Source: Eunapius fragilis (lineage: Eukaryota > Porifera > Demospongiae > Spongillida > Spongillidae). Taken from it: a stretch of 64,000 bases of DNA. The notes below the pieces were generated by a model, which ran no database searches, was not told the origin of the DNA, and worked only from the letters and a program-made list of their open reading frames with translations. The stretch's first letter is position 1. Every line of letters starts with the position of its first letter. The DNA lies in assembly GCA_963681505.1 (NCBI GenBank), contig OY811972.1:15543110-15607109 (forward strand). Reading direction: 5' to 3'. Both the position numbers and the translations under genes were made by a program. Positions 13,056 to 23,908 of this stretch are shown here, piece after piece.

Positions 13056-14035
13056 TTTCTTTTTAAAAATTCTCCCGCGCGCACCTGCTCCATCTTGAAT
13101 AGTTATCTAACGAGTAACATGACCCATTGGCTTGTGGAGTAAGGGCGTTTCCGCACTACCAAAGGACCGATCCACATTGCGTAGCCCCCCCCCCTCCCAA
13201 CTGAAATTTTTTATCTGCACATATCTCTTCAGTAAGTTACTAAGTCAAAGGTCAGACTGAATGGATTATTACGTGCCAAAATGAAATCCGTAATTAGTTG
13301 ACTTTTAGTTATTTATAGTGCTTATGTTTTAAACTATACAAGTAATATAATTATTTATATAATTAGAGAAGTTGTGCATCTGAAAAAAATAATGGGAACT
13401 ATTAGAGAAAAGCTCCCAACCTGAGGGATGTTCATCCATTTTTCAACGGTGGAGTGGCTTAGATTTAGAATGGTATAATAAAGTTAGAAGCCAGATCAAA
13501 GTCTAAGAGATGGCTTTGCGGTCATATATGAAGGGCCTCTCGTCCCCAGAACTACGCGTACAATACCACAGCTAGTAGGCACCTCCCCCATTGAGGTTAG
13601 TGTGCTAATAAAACTGAGGTGGCAAAATTCTCGGTTGGTACGTCGCATGGGTGTGTGCGTGTGTGCATGTGTACGTTTGTTTGTCCCCCCGCACTAACGG
13701 AGGGGCAGGACGGGAGATACTACGTTTCGAAACCACCCAAGTGCAAGTGTAGCTTTAAAATAAATAAATAATAAATCGCTGTAACTAAGGACACTTAATT
13801 ATGTGTCCTTGGTTACAGCTGTGTCCTTGCTGTAACTCATTTAGTGTTGTGCGCACATCCGTGACTTCAAAGCTGTCTCTTACCCCCCCCCCCCCCCTCC
13901 TTAGTTGTTAAATGAACGCACTTCTCCACATTCCACACCCCATGCACACACTACAAACGCGCGGACAGCCATGGTGTTATTTCATGTATGGCGCGATTCT
14001 CTTACTTCGCCACTCGTACAGGGTCGCGCGAGAAA
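13056..14035. other. Intergenic region between PRIM1 and membrane-protein copy 2
   Basis: No gene is supportable. It is the upstream region of both divergent genes (PRIM1 leftward, copy 2 rightward). A small hairpin with AAGGACAC/GTGTCCTT lies near 13785-13815, and there are poly-C runs. No confident core promoter element is visible. Confidence 0.5.
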
Positions 14036-16104
14036 ATGAAGCACACGGCGCACCTGCTCCCATCAGCGCTACTCGTTGCGGCGCTGAGCGTCTCCGTGGC
14101 AACGGGGGACGACTGCTCGTGCGAAGACACGGTGTGCGTGTACGAACTGATGAAGACGGCCCTGTACACCACGACGACGGCAAACAAGCTCCACCTGGCC
14201 TTCTTTACCACCATCCCCTTCTTCGATAGCGTCCGCGTCTCCACCGCGGTGAACCTTACCCTCACGGATAGCACCCTCGGCACCAGTACCAGCACCGCGT
14301 TGTCCTGGCTACACCAGTGGTACCCTTACACCTCCTACGGCGTACTGAGGAAGCTATTCCCGGCTGTCTTCAGGGGATCAATGGACCCCTGGACGGCCAT
14401 CCCCGTGTTCTACGAGCTGTACGCTAACCAGTACTTCACCCCCGTGGCTCTGAGCATCAGCCTCACCTGCACCATCAACTCCACCACCACCAGCACCCAG
14501 GGAAATGCAGCCAGCACTGTTGAGTCGACCACCTCTGTCGTTCCCCAGCCGTCAGCCACCACTGCCCACTACCATCCCATCCCCACCGTCACTGCTGTAA
14601 GAATGGCGGGCACTAACACTAACATGAACACCTTGAAGACTCTAAACCAGTTATGGTCAAAAACCCTCCAGTGGGTGAGTTATGACACAGTGTTAGAGGG
14701 AGGGAGGGAGGGCTGGAGGGAGGGAGGGAGGGAGGGAGGGAGGGCTGGAGGGAGGGAGGGTGGGAGGGAGGGCTGGAGGGAGGATTGGAGGGAGGGAGGG
14801 AGGGCTGGAGGGAGGGAGGGCTGGAGGGAGGGAGGGCTGGAGGGAGGGAGGGAGGGAGGGCTGGAGGGAGGGAGGGAGACTGGATAAGAGGAGATGGAGA
14901 GACGAGAGAAAGCAGAGTAGAAGGGAAAGGATGGGGAGGAGGAGGGAAAGGCTGGGGAGGAGGAGGGAAAGGATGGGGGTACTCTTGACATGTGCTCATT
15001 ACTTCATAGGCCAAATCCTACGCCAGATACAATGGTCCCAACCCTTACCCAAATGACGAGGACAGAGGCATAGCCTATGACGTGATGTCCTTCACACCCA
15101 CAGACCTCCTGGCCTTCTCTCTCTTCTGCGCACTCTACGTCCTCTTCAACATTGTGGTGGCCATCGTCGTCATAGCGACATCCTCCATGGCCCTCAAATG
15201 GCTCTCGGAAGAGTCGCAGAAGAAGAGCTACGTCTTCCCGCTGTACGGGGCAGCGGCAGGCTTTAGCTGCATGTACGCCATTGCCTACCTGTCGGGGAAA
15301 ATAGTGCTGTTTGGATTGCGCTCCAGGGCCCTGGGACAGATCAAAGACGACGTCATCACCCAGACGTTCAAGATCTTCGAGATCGTCAGTGTGGTGGTGC
15401 CAGGTGTGATGGTGTTCCTGCACTTCATCAATGCCTTCTACATCGTCAAGGACGTGACAAACCTTACCTTTGCATTCAAGGCTGGAGGAGGAGGAGGAGG
15501 AGGAGGAGGAGATATAGAACAAAAAGTAACCAGTCGTAAAAGCCGCCCTTTCATCAGAAAGGCTGCATGGTTTTTATCTGTGTGGTTTCTGATGACTGAG
15601 GTGCAGCTGCTCGCTGCCTCTGCCATACCAGTCCTCGTCTCCCTCCTCACCGACTCCTTCCGCTCCATCGCCCTGTTTGGCATCGCCGGGACGGCCATGG
15701 TCTGCCTTGTCATCGTGGTGGCGATCGTCATCCATACTTTCCAGGATGGGGCCACCCACTCAAAATGGCTACTCTTCACCGTCATCCTGCTGGCTGTGTT
15801 TGGACTACTGATGACTGTGGCCTTTGCCGTATACTTCCTGGTCCTCACCAATGAGGGGCTCGACTCCAACTCCATCTCTGTGTACATCTTATCCCTCGTG
15901 CCCACCCTCATACTGGCGGGTGTGGCCTACTTCACAGACAACTACCTGCTGCTGGATGGGGAGAACGAGAAGGACAAGGTGGATGGGGAGGAGGATAATG
16001 AAACGGTGGACATGAAGGGAAAGTTTGTGACAGAGGTGAAGGAGTTGGGTATGATGGAGATGGAGGAGTTCAAACCAAATATGCCACGCAGTTCTGGAAG
16101 ATGA
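14036..16104 (+). CDS. Seven-hydrophobic-segment membrane protein, family copy 2
   Basis: Exons 14036-14674 and 15010-16104 join in phase 0 to give 577 residues. Signal peptide, cysteine positions, Ser/Thr stalk and seven hydrophobic segments match copy 1. Two expansions set it apart. The intron has grown to 335 bases through GGGAGG-type repeats. A GGA trinucleotide run (about 15481-15511) inserts ten or so glycines into the loop before the fourth hydrophobic segment, where the other copies have a KMEKMT-containing stretch. The C-terminal tail also differs (ends NMPRSSGR). The reading frame is open throughout, so the gene is probably functional. Function unknown. Confidence 0.8.
14694..14880 (+). 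repeat. G-rich GGAGGGAGGG repeat in copy-2 intron
   Basis: Tandem GGGAGGGAGGG blocks interspersed with GGCTGGA fill the intron of copy 2 just after the donor. They are absent from copies 1, 3 and 4. The G-run spacing (three G, one A) fits G-quadruplex-forming RNA on the sense strand. Confidence 0.85.
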
Positions 16105-16116
16105 TGTGAATAATGC

Positions 16117-16122
16117 AATAAA
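16117..16122 (+). promoter_or_regulatory. Polyadenylation signal AATAAA, copy 2
   Basis: AATAAA begins 13 bases after the TGA, in the same context (AATGCAATAAAAGATCT) as in copy 1. Confidence 0.6.
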
Positions 16123-16369
16123 AGATCTGAGAGGCTGTGGCTCTGTATGGCAGAATTTTTTAATTATTGGTATTTCCCTGTATTTTATTGTGTGTACAAT
16201 CTTTGAGTATCTATGGCAGCTACTACCCATACAAGACTTCACTTTGGTATGTGTTAACTGCACGGTAGCCAACACCCACTGTGTAAACCTGTTCTGTCAC
16301 AACATGCAACTTCCACAACCTATACCTCAGCAGAAAAGGCATGCTTAAGTACCGGGTCCCCAGTCCTTG

Positions 16370-16462
16370 TCACTGTGCCAGACCCCCTCCATCAATGACG
16401 AAGGCCAAACCAGTGATTTGTTTGGCTTCGTCCCCACACAGCATGGCCACAAGCGCAGCAAC
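16370..16462 (-). pseudogene. Orphan BDH terminal exon, unit 2
   Basis: An intact-looking copy of the last BDH exon: acceptor AG, 30 codons (VAALVAMLCGDEAKQITG then LAFVIDGGGLAQ) and TGA. No other BDH exon lies on its upstream side; a gypsy fragment begins about 75 bases away. It could still act as a trapped 3' exon, but there is no gene body here. Confidence 0.85.
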
Positions 16463-16538
16463 CTGAGGAGAGGAGTGGGGAGGGAGGCGTGTATAGTATC
16501 ATATTCCTCTTAGCACCCACCAACTGGTCATTATCATT

Positions 16539-17194
16539 GTCAAGTAACAATGTTCGTAAAATGATCAGGCCTGTGCGCAAGTGCAACCATGACAACACAA
16601 ATAACATTATAGTGTTATGCCACATCTCCCTTTCGTGCAAGGGTTGAGTTCCATCCAAATCGTCCCTGTCTGTGACCGTGTCATAATTCTATGAGGTTCC
16701 TGTGGTTGGTTGTCTTGCTCCTGTTCATAGGTATTGGGTTGTTGTGGTTTCCCCGCTTGTTCGGGTTCCTGCTCATAGGAGTCAGGTTGTTGTGATTCAC
16801 CTGCCCCTTGTCTAACAACATTAGGCACGACGTTGAGGTGGTGTCGATTGCGGCGTGCTAAGCCACCCTGAGTTTCCACTATGTATGACCAAGGAGCACC
16901 CACCTTTCCCACCACTATACCAGGGGTCAGCTTACTCTTATCCGTTGTGATCCACACCTCCGTCTGATCTGGAAGTGGGTAGACTCCGTGATGCTTGTCA
17001 AAATTGAACTTTTGGTGGAATTTAAACTCTAAGTCTTGCTCCTGAAATCGAACCAAATAAGGCCACTCTGGTTTCAGATGTTCAAGGGTTTGTGGAAGGT
17101 TAGTGCGCAATTGTCTGCCCATCAGCAGTGCAAGCTTCTCATTTACGACAACTAAAGGGTTTCTGAAGTGAACTTGCAAGTGGGGCCACCTCAC
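16539..17194 (-). pseudogene. 3' fragment of a Ty3/gypsy-type retrotransposon
   Basis: The ORF 16607-17194 (195 codons) resembles the C-terminal tail of Ty3/gypsy integrase, with a basic block (GGLARRNRHHLNVVP) and the terminal signature IMTRSQTG. After a purine tract (AAAGGGAGA), TGTGGCATAACAC could be an LTR start near 16631. The LTR-like DNA ends near 16539, where similarity to BDH flanking sequence of the other units resumes. Reverse transcriptase, RNase H and the integrase core are missing, so it is 5'-truncated and dead. Confidence 0.65.
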
Positions 17195-18283
17195 ATGGTG
17201 CCCAGTGTTAGTAAAACATAAACTGGTTGCCTACTTGGAAGGTTCGCTTAGCAGACACTACATAGATAGCGCACGAATGTATACATCAACCAGATAGATT
17301 AATGTACTGTGAAACAGTTTTGTAATTATAAATTACAATTAATTTAGTACACACAAAAAAATCTCAAAATCAAATAGAAATCAATTTAAATTTAAAAAAT
17401 CCCACCACGTATACATGTAGATAACCATGTAGATAATGATCCCTAGTTAGAGCACGCCTCTGCAGCACTCACCTAGATAATCTTCTGAAGGAGGAAGTGC
17501 CTCAGGGACAGGTCCATTCCAGCTCACACCAAGGCAGCCAAATTGTCCAGTTCCTGCAGACACCAGTATTACTGAGGATAATAATATTGTAAAAAAAACT
17601 AATGAAACAAGTACATGTAAACAGAAACGTTTTGTTCGCAACAGTGAGTATGAATTAAGAATGGTGTAATGCTTTAGCAAGAGAATAAGCTGATGGTAAG
17701 GACCAGTTTAGGACAAGACTTAAAACATTTAGCAATACAGTCAAAACTTGATATAAGCACACAAGCACATCCTCTCGTTACAAGCACATCCTCTCGTTAC
17801 AAGCACATCCTCTCGTTACAAGCACATCCTCTCGTTACAAGCACATCCTCTCGTTACAAGCACATCCTCTCGTTACAAGCACATCTTCTTGTTACAAGCA
17901 CATCCTCTTGTTACATGCACATCCTCTCGTTACAAGCACATCCTCTCGTTACATGCACAGGAGCGGGACTTTAAGTTTTCATAAACTCACTAGCAAATAA
18001 AAACAATGAAAGGAATAGCACAAAAGACCTTTGTTTGTTGAGTGGTTTAAGCAACATGTAATTCATTAAACTCTAAGCACGAATTCATTATAAGCACAGG
18101 GAACAAATGTGGTGCTTATAATCGAGTTTTGACTGTACATGCATCTAATGGTATATGAGACCTAAATATATAATCATAGCTATAGCAATGAAATCTCACA
18201 GTCTTATTGGTCAATTGCGGACATAGAAACCAAGTCTTGTTTTTCACACCAAAGCTAAAATCCTAATCATTCCAAATAGATAC
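17195..18283. other. Mostly non-coding; 19-bp minisatellite and one possible exon
   Basis: A 19-bp unit (TACAAGCACATCCTCTCGT) repeats about ten times at 17756-17960. On the minus strand, about 17478-17554 is bounded by TGCAG and TAG|GTGAGTGC and encodes a short open stretch (TGQFGCLGVSWNGPVPEALP). It might be a further exon of the gene to its right, but I do not recognise it. Confidence 0.4.
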
Positions 18284-19054
18284 CTCTGTATTAATGCTGC
18301 TGGAGCTGCTGCTGGTCATCATGGAGCTGCTAGGAGACACTCTGGGGGTGGAGCCAATGCTTCCAGTGCTGGTCCTGGAGGTGGTCCTCAGGGATTTATC
18401 TGACTTTATTTATGATGGGTGGGTAGGCAACTGGGCACGGGTGGGTTATGTCAACCATGGAAGTTATGTCAAATGCCAGAATTCAATTGTGTGCAATCAA
18501 TTCACGATTCATAGTGTATTAATAGTTACACGTATAAACAGCAGCATACACAAATTGATTTCCGCGCATTGAAAGATCACGCCTGCATCACTGGTGAGAA
18601 GTGTGATTAACTGTAAAAAGCAGTACCATCCAATATAATTTTTACTGGTGGGTAAAGCCCAAAAGTTATAGTTGGGTAAGCCCAAAAGTCACGGGTGGGT
18701 AGCGGGTGGGTAAAGGGTGGGTCAGATAAATCCCTGGTCCTGGCGGCTAGCTGCTGTCTGGATGTGCCCACCTGTATGCCTCCTGCCACTGCAGCTGTCT
18801 GCTCTTGTTCAAGCCGCGTGCCACACCCACCTGGGTTGGCCGGGGGGAGGGGGGGAACCCCGTCCTGATCGGTTTGATCCCATCCAGAGCTGAGCGACGA
18901 CAAACTGTCGACCTTTGCTTGCAGCCGAAGCTCATTGTGGGAAGGGGGGCAGGGGGGGGGGGGGGGCAACCTGTTGCTTGTGGTAGTGATGGTGCCTTGA
19001 GGACTTGGGCTCCCGAGGGTATTGAGAGCCCCTCTCTTTGGACTGGGCACTCGT
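18284..19054 (-). pseudogene. Ser/Pro-rich coding exon split by a MITE (probable CNOT4-like gene)
   Basis: Minus-strand exon from acceptor ACACAG|ACGAG (19054) to donor ACAGAG|GTATCT (18284). It encodes low-complexity Ser/Thr/Pro sequence (PSPKRGALNTLGSPS; STPRVSPSSSMMTSS). At 18389-18736 a 348-base element interrupts it and brings in-frame stops. Removing the element and one 5-bp duplicate rejoins the same reading frame (...QQLAART + TSRTSTGSIG...). Assignment to CNOT4 rests only on position downstream of the RRM exon and on the Ser-rich C-terminus typical of CNOT4. It may be another gene. Confidence 0.5.
18389..18736. mobile_element. 348-bp MITE with 16-bp TIRs and 5-bp GTCCT duplication
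   Basis: The ends CAGGGATTTATCTGAC and GTCAGATAAATCCCTG are perfect inverted repeats. GTCCT lies directly outside both ends (18384-18388 and 18737-18741). No transposase is encoded. The insertion lies within a coding exon. Confidence 0.85.
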
Positions 19055-19670
19055 CTGTGTCATCGATGGCTGGGCCACCCCTGTGGATGTGCTCCTACAC
19101 AGAGCACATCCACATTTTTATTTTTCAAAAACCCTAAGTTCATTATTGTGTCCACACCAGTTATAAAAAAGCAATCTATACAGTATTAGTCAAATCTGTG
19201 TTATAAACTAATTTTTTGTTTAACCCTTTCACCTTCCTCCGAAATGCATATGATGTACTTCATAAGATCTTGGATTTGATGTAAACATGCAACCATGTTC
19301 AAGTATAAAACATTTCAAAGTTGTGAAGTGATTAATTATTCAGCAAAGCATATCCCCTATGTGCATGGACTAATCCATGCAACTGGATCTTTAGTTGTGT
19401 GTGTGTGACCCATGCATGCATCAAATGTGTGACCCCCTCCTTTTGGTGTGTGACATGTAAGTATATATTGTATGTGCATTGCTGAAGAGATAAGGATATT
19501 ATCAGTTGCCATTGCTATTGAGATCGAGATCTACGCTCCACTACATTGGTATAAACCATTAAGGTTATTAAAGTAATAAATGGTCATATGTCTTCTCATA
19601 TGAAGACAGCCATATATGGGAAGTTAGGGAGGTGCTGTTCATCTGCTTTGTCAAAGGTGTATTGACCCAG

Positions 19671-20128
19671 TCCACATCTCTACCTACTAACAACAGACCA
19701 CATCTCTACCTACTAACAACAGACCACATCTCTACCTACTAACAACAGACCACATCTCTACCTACTAACAACAGACCACATCTCTACCTACTAACAACAG
19801 ACCACATCTCTACCTACTAACAACAGACCACATCTCTACCTACTAACAACAGACCACATCTCTACCTACTAACAACAGACCACATCTCTACCTACTAACA
19901 ACAGACCACATCTCTACCTACTAACAACAGACCACATCTCTACCTACTAACAACAGACCACATCTCTACCTACTAACAACAGACCACATCTCTACCTACT
20001 AAACAGACCACATCTCTACCTACTAACAACAGACCACATCTCTACCTACTAACAACAGACCACATCTCTACCTACTAACAACAGACCACATCTCTACCTA
20101 CTAACAACAGACCACATCTCTACCTACT
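19671..20128. repeat. 26-bp minisatellite
   Basis: About 17 nearly identical copies of a unit containing CACATCTCTACCTACTAAC, probably within an intron of the CNOT4-like gene. One unit lacks a single CAA-type triplet. Confidence 0.9.
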
Positions 20129-20204
20129 ATGAGTCCACCCTCCCTACCCAACACTCACTACTTGTACATATGGAGATCACATCAATTATGGAGAATAATG
20201 GCAA

Positions 20205-20460
20205 ATTAACAGCAGAGGTGTATGCTGGCCTTAACAGCAGAGGTGTATGCTGGCCTTAACAGCAGAGGTGTATGCTGGCCTTAACAGCAGAGGTGTATGC
20301 TGGCCTTAACAGCAGAGGTGTATGCTGGCCTTAACAGCAGGGGTGTATGCTGGCCTTAACAGCAGAGGTGTATGCTGGCCTTAACAGCAGAGGTGTATGC
20401 TGGCCTTAACAGCAGAGATGTATGCTGGCCTTAACAGCAGAGGTGTATGCTGGCCTTAAC
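20205..20460. repeat. 25-bp minisatellite
   Basis: About ten copies of a unit containing TTAACAGCAGAGGTGTATGC, ending 37 bases from the RRM exon donor of the CNOT4-like gene. Confidence 0.9.
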
Positions 20461-20496
20461 CCACACATCACCCTCATCCTACACCCTCACATGTAC

Positions 20497-21762
20497 CTGT
20501 GCTCCATTGTACACTATACTGCTGTCAATCACCACCTTGTAGATCTTGCCGTAGTTTCCAAAGTACTCTGGCTTCTTCAAGGTCTGGGCACACGTGTATG
20601 GTAGGTGTGTGAAGGGAAAAGGACAGCAGTGCTTTAACAGGAGTAATAACATCACCATTTAGGCAGGAGACAAGGAGGGAAGGAGAATAGGGCTGGGGAG
20701 GAGAAAGGATCGCATGCATAAGTGAAGGATAGAATGAGGTACAGTCCAGAGCAGTGTGTGTGCATGTGTGTGCATGTGTATGTGCATGTGTGTGCATGTG
20801 TTTGTGCATGTGTGTGCATGTGTTTGTGCATGTGTGTGCATGTGTGTGGTGTGTGCATGTGTGTGGTGCATGTGTGTGGTGCATGTGTGTTGTGTGTGCA
20901 TGTGTGTGCATGTGTGTGTGCATGTGTGTGGTGTGTGCATGTGTGTGGTGTGTGCATGTGTGTGCATGTGTGTGGTGTGTGCATGTGTGTGGTGTGTGCA
21001 TGTGTGTGTGTGCATGTGTGTGGTGTGTGCATGTGTGTGTGCATGTGTGTGGTGTGTGCATGTGTGTGTGCATGTGTGTGGTGTGTGCATGTGTGTGGTG
21101 TGTGCATGTGTGTGGTGTGTGCATGTGTGTGGTGTGTGCATGTGTGTGGTGTGTGCATGTGTGTGGTGTGTGCACGTGTGTGGTGAGTGCATGTGTGTGT
21201 GCATGTGTGTGGTGTGTGCATGTGTGTGTGCATGTGTGTGTGCATGTGTGTGGTGTGAGCATGTCTGTGTGCATGTGTGTGTGAATCCGCTAAACTTCTG
21301 CTATAACTACCACATGTACGCTCAACTAATAGTAACTGGTACAGTATGTTAGTTATACATGCACTTATCACCATACACGTTCCTGCAGTGCATTAAAGGC
21401 CACCTGTATGATAAGCCTCAGGCTAGACAGAAGGTTGGATAGTTTTTTGCCAGGGAAATAAGGGAATTTGGTTTGATTCTACCACAGTAATCGATATCAA
21501 ACAATTGAGGAGCATTCACTTAAAAGGATTCATTCCCTTCCGCATGCACCCTGAACTGTGTTTACCTCTGCATCAGCCAGCCTTCGAGACAAACCAATGA
21601 CAAACACCCCAAGTTCTTCTGCACAACCCTGTGTATCACCATACATGATGTCCATACCAACAAACAGCACTCCACTGAGAAGCCAGGTTCTTGCGGCTCT
21701 CCAACAGTTTCTGTTTCTTCTCGATTGTTTTCTGTTTCTTTTCTGACTTCATTTTCACCATC
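20497..21762 (-). pseudogene. CNOT4: CNOT4-like E3 ligase/RNA-binding gene, RRM exons, with frameshift
   Basis: Three minus-strand exons match CNOT4 in order: 21762-21676 (basic helix, KKQKTIEKKQKLLESRKNLA), 21628-21566 (VVQKNLG, then VFVIGLSRRLADAE) and 20583-20497 (TLKKPEYFGNYGKIYKVV, the start of the RRM). CNOT4 is the RING ubiquitin ligase associated with the CCR4-NOT complex. In the middle exon the two halves are in different frames: a GGGG run is one base short, so the exon is 63 bases where 64 would keep phase with the next exon. This is either a true 1-base deletion or a sequencing error in a homopolymer. The RING domain (expected beyond 21762) and the C3H1 zinc finger were not found in the window. 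Confidence 0.7.
20750..21285. repeat. GTGTGCAT-type microsatellite
   Basis: A compound (TG)n/GTGTGCAT/GTGTGGT array within the intron between the two RRM exons of the CNOT4-like gene. All six frames lack stops over long distances, giving spurious His/Thr- or Cys/Val-repeat ORFs. Confidence 0.95.
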
Positions 21763-22763
21763 CTTCAACGGAATGACTGCCCATCAAATAAATTAAAATT
21801 CCTACCAAAGTGTGTTGACAGCAGTACTGTACATGAGCCTCTCTACATGTAATTAAGAATTCAAATGCAATATTTTATCAACCATTTGCTGATATCATTT
21901 GGCATCAACATGCGTGCACCACATCATGATGTACAACCATGATGGCAGTCACACCATGCCCTGCCATTTCTTGTTCCCATGGTAAAGCAACCCTACACAA
22001 TGAAGGTACACTGAAATAATGATCCTGAGTCAGAGGGATCTATTCTGCTGGGTTCTCTGCATAAGGCTAAAGAAAAGAAAACGAATGCTTCCAAATTCAA
22101 TCTCTCAGCGACCCCCCTTTGCTCATTCCCCCCACTCTCTACCTCTCCTTCCCTCTCACATCTCCCTCCCTCTCTTACCTCTCCCTCCCTCTCTTACCTC
22201 TCCCTCCCTCTCTTACCTCTCCCTCCCTCTCACCTCTCTCTCTCTTACCTCTCCCTCCCTCTCCCTCTCTTACCTCTCCCCCCCTCTCACTCCCTCTGGA
22301 ATGGGGAGCTTTAGTTAATAGCACTGTGTAAGAATAAGCATGATAATTCACTGTTCACTACCATGATCCCATCTTATCTACTGCTGAGTGCCATGAGCAC
22401 TATATAGAACCAGTTGTGGAGCAGAGGTGTGGTATATGCATCAGGATTGTGTATGTGGCATACACTTTCACACAAATGACTGGCAATTAATATTTCCTTT
22501 TACTCTCATTTCAGTTATGGAGAAGCTTTTGGCAGCATTGTCACTTGGAAATAGAGCTAATAGTAAAAGTGAAACCTGGAGTAACATTGCTCAGTGGATT
22601 CGACACTATTAGTTTGCATTCTAAACTTCCAATTCCATTAATCCTACAATACAAAGGTAGATTCTATATTGGAACACCCCGTACTAGCATGATGATGCGC
22701 TACAGCAATGCATATGCATCGAAATCTACTACCGGTATAGCTTACGCCATATATGCAGTACAT
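21763..22763. other. No supportable gene; CT-rich tract
   Basis: Contains a CTCCCTCTCTTAC-type tract at about 22120-22300. The upstream exons expected for the CNOT4-like gene (RING domain) are not seen. Two short plus-strand ORFs near 22427-22769 have no recognisable features. Confidence 0.5.
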
Positions 22764-23012
22764 GTATAGAGCTCTTTCATTGCGTTACTTAATAGCATTC
22801 ATCTTCTAATTAGTCCGCTATATTGGTGCTCGGAGAAGTATGGGATTACTCCAGAGTGTCGTTTAAATATATATTATTGTGGTCTAACACATGACGAGCG
22901 CGAGTTATACGTATCAAAAGTACCAAAACTATATTTCCGAGCACCAATATGGCGGAGAATAAAGCAATTAATTAAAGCCCACGCGTCATGTGACCATGAA
23001 AGAGCTCTATAC
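22764..23012. mobile_element. 249-bp MITE with GTATAGAGCTCTTTCAT ends
   Basis: The terminal 17 bases GTATAGAGCTCTTTCAT are exactly inverted at the right end (ATGAAAGAGCTCTATAC). A second inverted pair (TTGGTGCTCGGA / TCCGAGCACCAA) lies inside. It ends 50 bases before the start of the ORF at 23063, so it may form part of that gene's upstream region. Confidence 0.7.
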
Positions 23013-23062
23013 GGTAAAACAATCCAACATCCGTAACAGGAAAACATTTCTTGTCACAAATC

Positions 23063-23908
23063 ATGGCGTCATCAATAGGTCCTTTTGAATCTGAGGAAGA
23101 ATATTGCGATTATTTGTGGACAAACCCGGATGCTTTGATAGCAAGGATCAATGTCTCAAAATCTGAACATAGAAAAAATAGAACCTTGCGAATTTACGAC
23201 CAAGGAAAAGCACCCTGTGTTTACGGGGTGGTGGTCAATAAGAGTATAGTTGATGGTGATAATTATCATTTTTGGAAGCTGCTGAAAATTGGTTGGACAG
23301 GAGTCGATACTACCAGAGATAATATATTATCTCTGATACTACACCTTCTGCGACTAAGCAGGCAGCAGCTCCTACCGCTACGACGAGTAAGCCGGCGACC
23401 AAACCCCCACCAAACAGGATGGAGACAATAACAAGGGAAGCACATAGATGGTGCTCAGAACAAAAAAATAATCGATAAAGATGACGAAACGCCGGTAAGT
23501 ATTTTATTTGTGCTGCGGGTTGCGGGAAAAACAGAAACTGACAAAGATGTGGAAGATAAGGTTAGAAAGGCTTTGGGCCTGCAAGTATGTGATAAGTTAG
23601 GAAAGACGCTGGGTTTTCCTATCCACACTGAGTGGGTTTTTACATCGCAGCCTTATGTTGACCGCATAAAAGAAATGATTGGTGAAAAGGTGTCACTAGA
23701 TGAAGAGTGCACTACTGAGTTACTTTTACAATCATCGTTTGACTTGAGAAAGGTAAACCAAAAGAAACATCCCATTAAAAAACTGCAGATGGGTATACAT
23801 GTATGTATTCGTGAGGGTAAGGATGGATCCTTTGTTGAAGAACAAATAAAAGTAAAGCAAGAGGCACAATGTGCTACCGGCTCTGATAAGAAGTTGAAGA
23901 AAAGTTAG
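23063..23908 (+). pseudogene. Single-exon ORF of unknown function, broken by a 29-base insertion
   Basis: Starts MASSIGPFESEEEYCDYLW and ends KKLKKS; about 270 residues when read through two breaks. First break: a 21-base palindrome at 23314-23334 with 8-base duplicates (GATACTAC, 23306-23313 and 23335-23342) shifts the frame; without it the text runs on as GVDTTPSATKQAAAP. Second break: an A-run near 23462 is one base short for the frame that continues KIIDKDDETPVSILFVLRV. The segment FWKLLKIGWTGVDTT then VLRVAGKT...DKDVEDKVRKALG loosely recalls GIY-YIG-type domains, but I cannot assign it. It lacks introns. Confidence 0.5.
23314..23334. mobile_element. 21-base micro-element with 8-bp GATACTAC duplication
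   Basis: The perfect palindrome core (CAGAGATAAT...ATTATCTCT) is flanked by exact 8-base direct repeats. Three further members occur at 34759, 42257 and 50721. The 8-bp duplication and CAGAG start resemble hAT elements. Confidence 0.75.

Noticed and set aside
15004-15911. Minus-strand ORFs opposite exon 2 of the membrane-protein copies
   Set aside because: Shadows of the conserved plus-strand exon; equivalent shadows occur in every copy.
20652-21374. His/Thr-repeat and Cys/Val-repeat ORFs of 150-250 codons
   Set aside because: Translation of a TG/GTGTGCAT microsatellite in an intron.
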